A DNA stretch of 64,000 nt, taken from Aequorivita viscosa (GTDB taxonomy: Bacteria > Bacteroidota > Bacteroidia > Flavobacteriales > Flavobacteriaceae). The notes beneath the pieces were generated by a model that did no database searches, had not been told where the DNA came from, and saw only the letters and a program-made list of their open reading frames with translations. The stretch lies in contig NZ_FNNS01000014.1 of the NCBI RefSeq assembly GCF_900106795.1, positions 34,155 to 98,154 of the forward strand, in the 5' to 3' direction. Position 1 is the stretch's first letter. Every line of letters begins with the position of its first letter. Shown here piece by piece: positions 43,938 to 52,370 of this stretch. Both the position numbers and the translations under genes were made by a program.

Positions 43938-44879
43938 ATGAAAAAAATTACAATTGATAAACCTACCCTTACAAAAGTCCTTTTTGTAATCATTATGGCA
44001 CTCTGTATTTTAGGGTACATAAGCAGTCCGGTGGCTTTAGTTGGAGGATTTCTATTTTCTTACTTTTTGGGCAATCCTTTTATGCAACTAAACAGCAAGG
44101 CTGTTAGTTGGCTTCTGAAAATTGCCGTGGTAGGACTGGGCTTTGGAATGAATCTATCCGAAACTGTAAATGCTGGAAAAGACGGATTTTTATTAACCAT
44201 TTTTTCAATTGCCATCACTTTAATTCTAGGTTATTTCTTAGGAAAAATGTTGAAAATGGATCGCAAGGGCAGTCATCTTATAAGTTCTGGAACTGCTATT
44301 TGTGGAGGAAGTGCAATTGCTGCTGTTGCTCCAGTGATAAAAGCTTCGGAAAAGGATATTTCAATTTCCTTGGGAGTAATTTTTCTATTAAACTCTATTG
44401 CTCTTCTGGTTTTTCCGCCGTTAGGACATTTGTTTAATTTGAGCCAGCACGAATTCGGACTTTGGTGCGCCATTGCCATTCATGACACAAGTTCGGTTGT
44501 AGGTGCGGCATTTACTTTTGGAGAGGAAGCTTTGAAAGTGGCAACTACGGTAAAATTAGCACGTGCGCTTTGGATAATTCCACTTTCGTTGCTTTCAGTA
44601 TTTCTATTTAAAGGAAAAGGGAAAAGCGTGAAAATTCCGTATTTTATCTTCCTTTTTGTTCTCGCAATAGTATTGAATAGTTATTTGCCAATTCCTGAAA
44701 TAATTACTCACGGAATTACGAGCATTTCAAAATCGTTGTTGGTGTTAACGCTTTTCTTGATTGGAGCTGGACTTTCTATTGACAAAATAAAATCTGCCGG
44801 TTGGAAGCCGATGATTCTAGGTATTTCACTTTGGATTTTTATTTCTGTTAGCTCCCTCTTAGCAATTATTTCACTTTAA
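43938..44879 (+). CDS. YeiH family (UPF0324) putative sulfate exporter
   Basis: The 313-residue integral membrane protein has about ten helices. It carries the family blocks LKIAVVGLGFGMNL, SHLISSGTAICGGSAIAAVAPVI and CAIAIHDTSSVVGAAFTFGEEAL. Family members are annotated as putative sulfate or sulfite/TauE-like exporters, on limited experimental support. No LysR-type regulator is adjacent, unlike in E. coli. Confidence 0.93.
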   Translation: MKKITIDKPTLTKVLFVIIMALCILGYISSPVALVGGFLFSYFLGNPFMQLNSKAVSWLLKIAVVGLGFGMNLSETVNAGKDGFLLTIFSIAITLILGYFLGKMLKMDRKGSHLISSGTAICGGSAIAAVAPVIKASEKDISISLGVIFLLNSIALLVFPPLGHLFNLSQHEFGLWCAIAIHDTSSVVGAAFTFGEEALKVATTVKLARALWIIPLSLLSVFLFKGKGKSVKIPYFIFLFVLAIVLNSYLPIPEIITHGITSISKSLLVLTLFLIGAGLSIDKIKSAGWKPMILGISLWIFISVSSLLAIISL

Positions 44880-44910
44880 GTTCTGAAGGAGAATAACTAA
44901 AATTCTGTAA

Positions 44911-44960
44911 ACTCTGTAACTCTTTGGTGATTTTTTCACCACAAAGACACAGAGCACACA
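44911..44960. repeat. CACAAAGACACAGAG-type foldback between convergent genes
   Basis: CTCTGTAACTCTTTGGTGA faces TCACCACAAAGACACAGAG across a T5 loop, an imperfect inverted repeat in the gap between the YeiH-type gene and pntB. It may serve both as terminator and as a copy of a dispersed repeat type I recognise from other bacterial genomes. Confidence 0.5.
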
Positions 44961-44972
44961 GAAGATAATTAT

Positions 44973-46361
44973 TTAGATAAGCTTCAACTGGTTGATAATT
45001 TCTTGAAGTGAAATCTTAGCATCTCCAAAAAGAAGGCTACAATTGTCCATTTCGAATAGGTCGTTCACCACACCTGCATAACCCTTGCTCATTCCTCGCT
45101 TCATTACAATTACTTGCTTGGCCTCGTGCGATCGAATTATTGGCATTCCATAAACTGGGCTGTCAGGATTGTTTTCGGCTGCTGGATTTACCACGTCATT
45201 GGCACCGATAACTAAAACTACATCGTATTGCGACATTACCTCATTTCCTTCATCCATTTCCTTTAAACGAGAATAATCAACATTGGCTTCAGCTAAAAGC
45301 ACATTCATATGTCCAGGCATACGGCCAGCAACAGGGTGAATTATATAATCGACCGTACAATCTCGTTTTTCTAATAATTGCTGCATTTGGGCGCAGGTGT
45401 GTTGCGCCTGAGCAACTGCAAGACCATACCCTGGAATAACGGCAACCTTTTGCGCAAACGAAAGGGCTAGTGCGGTTTCAGATACGCTTATTTCTTTAAT
45501 TTCTTGATCTTCTTCAGAAACGGCGCCAGTACTCTTTTTGAATTTTCCAGCCAAAACCTTCATCAAGGAACGGTTCATCGCTGTACACATAAGTAAGGTT
45601 AAGAAAATACCTGCCGCTCCAACAAAAATCCCACCAGCAATCATTACTTTGTTTCCGTAAACGAGCCCTGTGAAAGCTGTTGCTATACCTGTAATACTGT
45701 TTAATAATGATATAACCACGGGCATATCTGCACCACCAATGGGAAGAACAAATAGAACTCCATAAATCATCGCTAAACCTGCTAGGGCAAAAACAAAAGG
45801 TGCAAAACCAATAGGAAGTAACCCGAAAAAGTAGATTACCGGTAACAGAATCATTAACAATAGAAGAATTCTAGCCGAAAAAACAACACCCATGGTTCGA
45901 TAATCTTTTACTTTTCCTGCTAGTTTACGCTCGGCAATGATACTGCCAGTAAAGGCTATTGCTCCGGTTATTAAACCAGCTATGAGTAGAATTTGTGAAG
46001 TCAATTCGGTTTCTTGTAGGTGCATTGGATTCGCTTCTACTAAACCCAAAAGCATGGCGCATCCACCACCTGTAGCATTAAACAATGAAACTAATTGCGG
46101 CATCCCGGTCATTTCAACTTTATCGGAAAGTCGTTTTCCTACAATCGTTCCTATTGCGATTGCCGCAAGCATTATGATTAAGTTTGTATACGGAACCGTT
46201 TCGGTATAACCTGCTACAAAAGTTAGCACGACTGCCATTACCATCCCTATTGCGGCGATGAGGTTTCCTGTTTTGGCATTTTTAGGAGAACTCATAAACT
46301 TGAGTCCTAAAATAAAAGAAAGAGTTGCTAATAAATATCCTATTTCGATAATTGCTTCCAT
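44973..46361 (-). CDS. pntB: NAD(P) transhydrogenase subunit beta
   Basis: The 462-residue protein has an N-terminal membrane domain with about nine helices (1-260). The NADP-binding domain III has VIPGYGLAVAQAQHTCAQ, HPVAGRMPGHMNVLLAEANVDY, VVLVIGANDVVNPAA and MKRGMSKGYAGVVNDLF. With the two α subunits it couples proton entry to hydride transfer from NADH to NADP+, supplying NADPH. It is the last gene of pntAA-pntAB-pntB. Confidence 0.97.
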   Translation of the reverse strand: MEAIIEIGYLLATLSFILGLKFMSSPKNAKTGNLIAAIGMVMAVVLTFVAGYTETVPYTNLIIMLAAIAIGTIVGKRLSDKVEMTGMPQLVSLFNATGGGCAMLLGLVEANPMHLQETELTSQILLIAGLITGAIAFTGSIIAERKLAGKVKDYRTMGVVFSARILLLLMILLPVIYFFGLLPIGFAPFVFALAGLAMIYGVLFVLPIGGADMPVVISLLNSITGIATAFTGLVYGNKVMIAGGIFVGAAGIFLTLLMCTAMNRSLMKVLAGKFKKSTGAVSEEDQEIKEISVSETALALSFAQKVAVIPGYGLAVAQAQHTCAQMQQLLEKRDCTVDYIIHPVAGRMPGHMNVLLAEANVDYSRLKEMDEGNEVMSQYDVVLVIGANDVVNPAAENNPDSPVYGMPIIRSHEAKQVIVMKRGMSKGYAGVVNDLFEMDNCSLLFGDAKISLQEIINQLKLI

Positions 46362-46500
46362 CGGAGGGTGTTTTCTAAACTTGCTATTGGCAAGCGGTTG
46401 GTTGATTTAATTGGGTTGGTTGAAATTTGCTAAATTGAAATTAAAGCGACACTTTTCATAGTTTAATTATATAGAAAAGAACTGCATCTTTAACCGTAAA

Positions 46501-46797
46501 TTATTTTTTGGGACTAAACATTTTAAGCATACGCCCAGTGACAAAAAAACCACCAGAAATATTTAAAGTCCCCAAAAAGATAGCGATTCCGCCCAAAGTT
46601 AAATTGAGGTAATCATCACCTGGAATTTGCAGCATCATATAGACAGCACCTACCAAAATCACCCCGCTAATTGCATTTGCACCCGACATTAAAGGGGTGT
46701 GCAAAATGGAAGGAACATTGGAGATTACTTCTATGCCAATGAAAATACAGAAAATTACAAAGTAAATTTCTTGGATATGTTGATTGATGAAATCCAT
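46501..46797 (-). CDS. pntAB: NAD(P) transhydrogenase alpha subunit, membrane part (alpha 2)
   Basis: The 98-residue protein has three or four hydrophobic helices including FIGIEVISNVPSILHTPLMSGANAISGVILVGA, the conserved proton-channel segment. Splitting α into soluble and membrane polypeptides is common in α-proteobacteria and Bacteroidetes. It lies 18 nt after pntAA; a 139-nt gap separates it from pntB. Confidence 0.95.
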   Translation of the reverse strand: MDFINQHIQEIYFVIFCIFIGIEVISNVPSILHTPLMSGANAISGVILVGAVYMMLQIPGDDYLNLTLGGIAIFLGTLNISGGFFVTGRMLKMFSPKK

Positions 46798-46815
46798 AAA
46801 TTATTTGGTTTGAGA

Positions 46816-47928
46816 TTATTTAAAATGTGGATGCGTCCATTCGCCTTTACTTAAAACTTGACTTGGCGTAAGTAACGGATCATTTTCTTTATTCGCTTTG
46901 TCCATATATTTTAAAAAGGAGAAGTAGTTGTTAGAAAGAAGGCGAGAAGCTGCGTTAGAAATTTCGGCTGCAAGATTTGAATTTCCTAAGATGGTTACGC
47001 CTTTGTGGTTTATTACTTGGTTGTTTTTGGATAGTTCGCAATTTCCGCCTTGTTCTGCGGCAAGATCAATGATTACGCTTCCTGCTTGCATGGCTTCTAC
47101 CGATCTAGTTTCAATAAGTAATGGAGCTTTTCTGCCTGGAATATTAGCGGTGCTTATAACCACATTGGCTGAAAGAATATGTTGATGAATAAGTTCTTTC
47201 TGCTTTTGTTTATATTCTTCGGTTTGTTCAACCGCATATCCACCAGCGCTTGCTGATTCTGTGTGCCCTTCTACTTCAACAAAGGTAGCGCCAAGACTTC
47301 TTACTTCCTCGCCTGCTGAGGTTCGTACGTCAAAAGCTTCCACTACTGCGCCTAAACGCCGTGCGGTGGCGATAGCTTGTAAACCTGCCACACCAGCACC
47401 TAAAATCAACACCTTTGCGGGAGTCAAGGTTCCCGCAGCCGTTGTAAACATTGGGAAAATTCCGTTAAAAAAATCTGCTGACTTAATTACAGCTCTATAT
47501 CCAGACAAAGATGCCATGGAAGAAAGCACATCCATAGATTGAGCTAAGGTTGTACGTGGCAATAAATCTAAGCTATAAACTGAAGCTGCGTGTTCTTTGT
47601 AAATATTTAATTTTGAAGAATGAAAGAGCGGATTAAAAATCCCGATAAAGTGACTGCCTTGCTTTAGCGTCTCTCCGTTGAAAGTGTGATTTACAGAAGT
47701 GATTAAATCTGAAGTTTTAAAGATATCTTCTCTCGAAACACAACTTGCGCCTGCTTCGATATATTGATTGTCTTCAATTTGAAGTGAATCGCCTAAGCCA
47801 GGTTCAAAATGGACAATATATTTCAACTCTTTTGTAAGGCGTTTTACTTCCTTTGGTAATAAACAAACCCTGGGATCATTTGGGGTTTTGAGGATTCCAA
47901 TTATTTTTGGCTGATGATTTTCGCTCAT
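46816..47928 (-). CDS. pntAA: NAD(P) transhydrogenase alpha subunit, NAD-binding part (alpha 1)
   Basis: The 370-residue soluble protein belongs to the alanine dehydrogenase/PNT family. The N-terminal part is IGILKTPNDPRVCLLPKEVKRL. The Rossmann motif is VLILGAGVAGLQAIATARRLGAVVEAFDVR, and the RQD-like loop region precedes TANIPGRKAPLLI. It binds NAD(H) and forms the peripheral dimer of the transhydrogenase. It is the first gene of the pnt operon, with the unknown 128-residue gene 71 nt upstream. Confidence 0.96.
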   Translation of the reverse strand: MSENHQPKIIGILKTPNDPRVCLLPKEVKRLTKELKYIVHFEPGLGDSLQIEDNQYIEAGASCVSREDIFKTSDLITSVNHTFNGETLKQGSHFIGIFNPLFHSSKLNIYKEHAASVYSLDLLPRTTLAQSMDVLSSMASLSGYRAVIKSADFFNGIFPMFTTAAGTLTPAKVLILGAGVAGLQAIATARRLGAVVEAFDVRTSAGEEVRSLGATFVEVEGHTESASAGGYAVEQTEEYKQKQKELIHQHILSANVVISTANIPGRKAPLLIETRSVEAMQAGSVIIDLAAEQGGNCELSKNNQVINHKGVTILGNSNLAAEISNAASRLLSNNYFSFLKYMDKANKENDPLLTPSQVLSKGEWTHPHFK

Positions 47929-47999
47929 AAGTTTTTTGGTCGGTAATATGGCTAGAACATTATTCTAAAGCCCTTTTTTAAAAACAGTAACTTTAAAGA

Positions 48000-48386
48000 T
48001 TATTTGCTTAGAATATCAAAATAGGCTTCTTTTATCTTTCGATAGTTTTCTAAATGCGCTCGATATGATTTTCGGTATTTATCGTGTTCGTTTACGTAAA
48101 ACATATCGCACGATACGTCTTCACATTCTGCAGCCTTTGGAAGGTTGTTTCTGTATTCATTAAACTTGTCAATTGTAATTGAGTTTTCTTTCTTTTGGTT
48201 TTCCAATTCTGAAAGTAGCGGCGTCAGATCATCGGTATTAACACGATCGGTTATTGCTATATTCAATAGGCTTGTAATTTCCTTGTCGATATAGGTTAAG
48301 TGTTCGAGCCAGTTTTCAAGCTCAATTGAATTATTTTTATACGTAATAGCTTCAGGAGAATCGTGATCGTAAATTTGCATTTTCAT
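48000..48386 (-). CDS. Conserved hypothetical protein, helical
   Basis: The protein is 128 residues (MKMQIYDHDSPEAITYK...). It is almost entirely charged α-helix, with likely coiled-coil segments at 20-90 and two close cysteines (AECEDVSCDM). It has no signal peptide or membrane segment. It lies between the GreA/Rnk-like gene and pntAA on the same strand. I do not recognise the family. ATG at 48380 is an alternative start. Confidence 0.7.
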   Translation of the reverse strand: MKMQIYDHDSPEAITYKNNSIELENWLEHLTYIDKEITSLLNIAITDRVNTDDLTPLLSELENQKKENSITIDKFNEYRNNLPKAAECEDVSCDMFYVNEHDKYRKSYRAHLENYRKIKEAYFDILSK

Positions 48387-48450
48387 TGTTTTTGTAAGCT
48401 ATATTACAATACAGCTTTGGTTTTCCTATTAGGAGAGTTTTAACCCTTAC

Positions 48451-48867
48451 TTACAAGAGTACGTCAATATCTATAGGTTTTTCAGCTTGCTTTACACTTG
48501 TAATTTTTAACTCTTTGACGCCATTTGGAAAGTTCCATTTTACTGAATCCCCTAGTGCATAGCCCATCACAGCCGAACCCATTGGTGCTAAGATAGAAAT
48601 TTTATTTGCAGAAATATCCCGGTCTGTAGGGATTACTAACTGAAACTCTGTTTCCCAAGCACCAGATTGAACAGTAATAACGCTGTTAAACCTAATTACA
48701 TCATCGGGCATTTCATCATGGTCAAAAATGAGGGCGTTATTAAGCTCTTCACTTAATATTCTTAAGGAATTTATTGTGTTTTGGTCTTTGTAGTAGTTGG
48801 AAACATTCAACAAGCGTTTTAAAAAGACGTATTCTTTTTTTTCCAATATCAAATTTCCATATTTCAT
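48451..48867 (-). CDS. GreA/GreB C-terminal domain protein (Rnk-like)
   Basis: The 138-residue protein has a short N-terminal helical part followed by the FKBP-like GreA/GreB C-terminal domain: FQLVIPTDRDISANKISILAPMGSAVMGYALGDSVKW. The long coiled coil that enters the polymerase channel in GreA is reduced to about 50 residues, as in Rnk (nucleoside diphosphate kinase regulator). It probably binds RNA polymerase. It lies downstream of gdh, separated by a terminator. Confidence 0.87.
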   Translation of the reverse strand: MKYGNLILEKKEYVFLKRLLNVSNYYKDQNTINSLRILSEELNNALIFDHDEMPDDVIRFNSVITVQSGAWETEFQLVIPTDRDISANKISILAPMGSAVMGYALGDSVKWNFPNGVKELKITSVKQAEKPIDIDVLL

Positions 48868-48884
48868 AATTGCGGGGGATTATC

Positions 48885-48942
48885 GAAAAAGACAGGGCAT
48901 CTTCATTTAATTTAAAATAGATGCAGATGCCCTTGCTTTTTC
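48885..48942 (-). terminator. Terminator after glutamate dehydrogenase
   Basis: GAAAAAG / CTTTTTC and GGGCATCT / AGATGCCC form a two-part stem with a small internal loop and an AT-rich hairpin end. On either strand it ends in a T5 tract. Confidence 0.8.
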
Positions 48943-48957
48943 TGGAATATCTAATTA

Positions 48958-50253
48958 TTATGGGAAAATTCCTCTAAGAATATATGCTTTTTCTATACGC
49001 TCTATCGCTAATGCGAATGCGGCGGTACGTAAATCCACTTTTTTGTCGTCTGCATAGTCTGTAACCTTATTAAAAGTAGTGCGAAGTTTTTTCTCTATTT
49101 TTTCTAAGATTTCATCGAGTTGCCATAATTCACCATTACGGTTTTGAAGCCATTCAAAATAACTGCCAATCACTCCTCCAGAATTACACATAATGTCTGG
49201 AATAATGGTAATGCCACGTTCCAATAATATTTTTTCGCCTTCAACATCAGTCGGGCCATTTGCGCCTTCTGCTATTAAAGTTGCTTTTATGGAGTTTGCA
49301 TTTTTTGGAGTTATCTGGTTGCCTAAAGCAGCTGGAATACAAATGTCGCAATCAATGCCAAAGAAATCCGATCCGTCCATAGCTGAAGCTTCAGGAAAAT
49401 CTACAATGCTGCCACTGTTTGATTTGCTATAATTGAATAAATCTTCAACTTTAATTCCGTCGTTATTTTGGATACTTCCAAAAGCATCTTGAACACCTAC
49501 CATTTTTGCACCTTCGTTTTCGAGAAAGTGTGCCGACCAATAGCCTACGTTTCCGAATCCTTGAACGATAAATTTCTTTCCGTTTAGATTAACTTTGTTT
49601 TTTTCTGCCCAAAACTTAATTGTTAAAAACACTCCAAATCCTGTTGCGCGATCACGACCTTCTAGTCCACCGCTGCCTACTGGTTTTCCTGTTACAACGT
49701 GCATGTTTTTAGAACGTTCGGAAGTACTTTTTGTACTCATATAAGTGTCTGCAATCCAAGCCATTGTTTGTGCATTGGTATTTACGTCTGGGGCTGGAAT
49801 GTCGTGTTCTGGACCAATGTTTTCACCAAGTGCGTAAGTAAATCTACGTGTAATACGCTCTAATTCGCTTGATGAGTATTTTGAAGGATCAATTTGAATT
49901 CCACCTTTGGCACCACCATATGGAAGGCCAGCTAATGATGTTTTCCAAGTCATCCACATTGCTAACGCCCTTGCAGCATTAATATCTACTGTAGGGTGAA
50001 AACGAAGTCCACCTTTATAAGGACCAAGCGCGTTGTTGTGCTGTACTCGATAGCCAGTAAAAATCTCCACATCGCCATTGTCCATACGAACAGGGAAGTT
50101 GATGATTATTTCAGTGTTTGTAATTCTAAGTATTTTCCGGACGTTTGGATTTAGTTCAATTTGATCGGCTGCGTGATCAAATTGTTCCAATACGTTGTCT
50201 AACATTCCTTTTTTCACAGGTTTTGGTTTTTCCACTGTTTGTTCGTTTATCAT
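48958..50253 (-). CDS. gdhA: Glutamate dehydrogenase (Glu/Leu/Phe/Val dehydrogenase family)
   Basis: The 431-residue protein has substrate-site lysines in GPYKGGLRFHP and PYGGAKGGIQIDP, and catalytic Asp in PAPDVNTNAQTMAW. The Rossmann motif is VQGFGNVGYWSAHFL. The length and motifs match NAD-type hexameric GDH (GudB/RocG class). It interconverts glutamate with 2-oxoglutarate and ammonia. The gene is preceded by a long leader region (50254-50777). Confidence 0.94.
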   Translation of the reverse strand: MINEQTVEKPKPVKKGMLDNVLEQFDHAADQIELNPNVRKILRITNTEIIINFPVRMDNGDVEIFTGYRVQHNNALGPYKGGLRFHPTVDINAARALAMWMTWKTSLAGLPYGGAKGGIQIDPSKYSSSELERITRRFTYALGENIGPEHDIPAPDVNTNAQTMAWIADTYMSTKSTSERSKNMHVVTGKPVGSGGLEGRDRATGFGVFLTIKFWAEKNKVNLNGKKFIVQGFGNVGYWSAHFLENEGAKMVGVQDAFGSIQNNDGIKVEDLFNYSKSNSGSIVDFPEASAMDGSDFFGIDCDICIPAALGNQITPKNANSIKATLIAEGANGPTDVEGEKILLERGITIIPDIMCNSGGVIGSYFEWLQNRNGELWQLDEILEKIEKKLRTTFNKVTDYADDKKVDLRTAAFALAIERIEKAYILRGIFP

Positions 50254-50777
50254 CTGCTTTTGATTTTAGAAATAACCTATTTGGATATTCCGTTTATTAA
50301 TGGGGTTTATTCCATTAGCCTTTAATGGTCGATAACCCTAAGTACAACCTATGTGCCGATATTTTTAATTTTTTAGAAATAATTCTTAAAAAACAGATAG
50401 TCAGGTGTATATAAATTTTAAGAAAAATTAACAAAATTAAATGAATTGGGGAATTATTTCTCTACTGGGGAGAAATTACCCAGTTTTTCGTTTGGTTAAT
50501 TTGAATGTTAATCCTTGATTAAATATTGATATATTAGCAGTAATAGGAATTAACGAGAACAGGAATTTTCAATTTAATATCTAATTGTAGGTTTACAAAG
50601 AAGGAGCTAGATTGAATCTAATGTCGTAAAATTGATACGTTCATTAGAAAATTGAAAAGTTGAAACTATGTTTGAAGCTGCTTTCTAATTTTTTGTATAT
50701 TCGAAAGCACGTGCTTATGTGCATAGTTTACGCGACTATCCGTAATTAATAAAATGAATTCTTTAATTTAAAAAACC
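50254..50777. other. Divergent intergenic region (gdh / small membrane protein)
   Basis: This 524-nt stretch is very AT-rich and must hold the gdh promoter (minus strand) and that of the small gene at 50778. There are small dyads (GCAC...GTGC near 50710-50725, ATAGT...ACTAT at 50722-50740) but nothing strong enough to call an RNA. No open frame is convincing. Confidence 0.4.
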
Positions 50778-50966
50778 ATGAAATATAAAAGTCTGGACAA
50801 ATGGTATAACAATACTACAATTGTAGATACATTATTGTTCCTTTTGCCTCCCGTTGGACTGTACGGCCTCTATAAAACAGAACGCTTAAAGCATAATGTA
50901 AATAAAGTTTTTTACGGTGTTATCGGGTTTATTTCCCTTTTTCTTATAATTATCTACCTATCTTAA
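50778..50966 (+). CDS. Small membrane protein
   Basis: The 62-residue protein has two predicted membrane helices, TIVDTLLFLLPPVGLYGLY and FYGVIGFISLFLIIIYLS, joined by a basic loop KTERLKHNVNK. The first segment with PPVGLYGLY recalls short conserved membrane proteins of Bacteroidetes without known function. A clear terminator follows 24 nt after the stop, which supports a real transcription unit. It is divergent from gdh and convergent with the two-component operon. Confidence 0.65.
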   Translation: MKYKSLDKWYNNTTIVDTLLFLLPPVGLYGLYKTERLKHNVNKVFYGVIGFISLFLIIIYLS

Positions 50967-50989
50967 ATTCTGAAAACTTAAAGCTGTTT

Positions 50990-51017
50990 AAAACTTCTAT
51001 TTTACTGAAGTTTTTTT
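50990..51017. terminator. Bidirectional terminator
   Basis: AAAACTTC / GAAGTTTT (8 bp, loop TATTTTACT) is followed by further T on the plus strand and by TTTT on the minus strand. It serves the small membrane protein gene and the response-regulator operon. Confidence 0.75.
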
Positions 51018-51044
51018 GAGCAAAGTAGTTCTAACACAAAGATT

Positions 51045-52370
51045 TTAAATCTCCCGGATCTTTGCCCTTAATGTTTTCCTGTCAATTTGAAGAATTTCGG
51101 CTGCCTTAGTTTGGTTATTGTTTGTGGCTGCCAACACTTTTTGTATGTATTGCCGCTCTAGCTCTTTTAGAGGAAGTAGTCCTTCTTTAGGAAAGTCGAT
51201 TTGATATTTTAACGATTCTGGAAGGTCTTTAATGCCAATAGTACGATCGCACATTATTACTGCGCGTTGAATTACATTTTCTAGTTCGCGAATGTTTCCC
51301 GGCCAATCGTAGCGAGTTATTAGTTCTTTTGCCTCCGTATCAATGGTTACGTACCGTCCTTTGTATTCGTTGCCGTATTTAAATAAGAATTTATCGGCAA
51401 GTAACGGAATATCTTCTTTTCTTTCCCGAAGTGGTGGCACGTGAATTTCTACCACGGTTAGGCGGTAATAAAGGTCTTCTCGGAAGGTCTCTTTTGCAAC
51501 CATTTCTTTCAAATCGCTATTGGTTGCGGCGATTACACGTAGGTCTATTTTTTCACTTTTTCGCGCACCTACTTTTACTACTTCTTTTTCCTGAAGCACT
51601 CGTAATAAACGGGATTGAACACCTAAAGAAGCATTTCCAATTTCGTCCAGGAAAATTGTTCCTCCTTCGGCTGCTTGGAAAAATCCTTCACGGCTGTCTT
51701 CTGCTCCAGTGAACGCACCTTTTATATATCCAAAAAGCTCGGATTCTAATAGGTTTTCTGGAATTCCACCACAGTTGACAGCTATAAAAGGTTCGCGTGA
51801 AAATTTGCCGTTATAATGAATGGATCGCGCAACCAGTTCTTTTCCGGTGCCACTTTCACCGCTAATGTATACAGTTGCTTTATTGTCCTTAACTCGATCT
51901 ATTATTTGAATTACGTTTCTAACTTGTTTGCTTTCTCCAATTATTTCGTCATATTTTTTCAGGCTTGTAGCAGAATCAGTTGATTTCTTCTTGGTTGAAG
52001 AAGATAAGGATTTTTGTACTGCCTGTTTTAATTCGGCTTTAGTGAATGGTTTTACTAAATAATCCACCACACGCGATTTAATTGCCGATAGCGCATCTTG
52101 AATTGAAGGATAGCCAGTTACAACTAACTTTGGGATATTTGGATAATGTTCTGAAACAAACTGAATCAATTCAAACCCATCTACCTCTGGCATTTTTAAA
52201 TCGGTGATTAATAAATCTATTTCAGTGTCGCGTAGAATGGCCACGGCTTCTTTCACCGAAACTGCCTTGAAGGTATGGTAGTCCATAGAATGCAAGTGCC
52301 GCTGAATCAATTCTAAGATCCCGATGTCGTCGTCCACTATTAATATGTTTTCCTTTTGAAGCATGGTCAT
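51045..52370 (-). CDS. NtrC-type sigma-54-dependent response regulator
   Basis: The 441-residue protein has a receiver domain with phospho-acceptor Asp57 (LLITDLKMPEVDGFEL). The AAA+ domain has Walker A GESGTGKE, the σ54-contact loop GAFTGA and Walker B-type GGTIFLDEIG. The Fis-type HTH at the end contains NNQTKAAEILQIDRKTLRAKI. It activates σ54 promoters when phosphorylated by the kinase encoded just upstream, whose stop codon overlaps this ATG (ATGA). Confidence 0.96.
   Translation of the reverse strand: MTMLQKENILIVDDDIGILELIQRHLHSMDYHTFKAVSVKEAVAILRDTEIDLLITDLKMPEVDGFELIQFVSEHYPNIPKLVVTGYPSIQDALSAIKSRVVDYLVKPFTKAELKQAVQKSLSSSTKKKSTDSATSLKKYDEIIGESKQVRNVIQIIDRVKDNKATVYISGESGTGKELVARSIHYNGKFSREPFIAVNCGGIPENLLESELFGYIKGAFTGAEDSREGFFQAAEGGTIFLDEIGNASLGVQSRLLRVLQEKEVVKVGARKSEKIDLRVIAATNSDLKEMVAKETFREDLYYRLTVVEIHVPPLRERKEDIPLLADKFLFKYGNEYKGRYVTIDTEAKELITRYDWPGNIRELENVIQRAVIMCDRTIGIKDLPESLKYQIDFPKEGLLPLKELERQYIQKVLAATNNNQTKAAEILQIDRKTLRAKIREI

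Noticed and set aside
50580..50760. Small RNA gene upstream of the 62-residue membrane protein
   Set aside because: Only 4-5-bp dyads are present, with no terminator and no convincing promoter, so there is not enough for a call.
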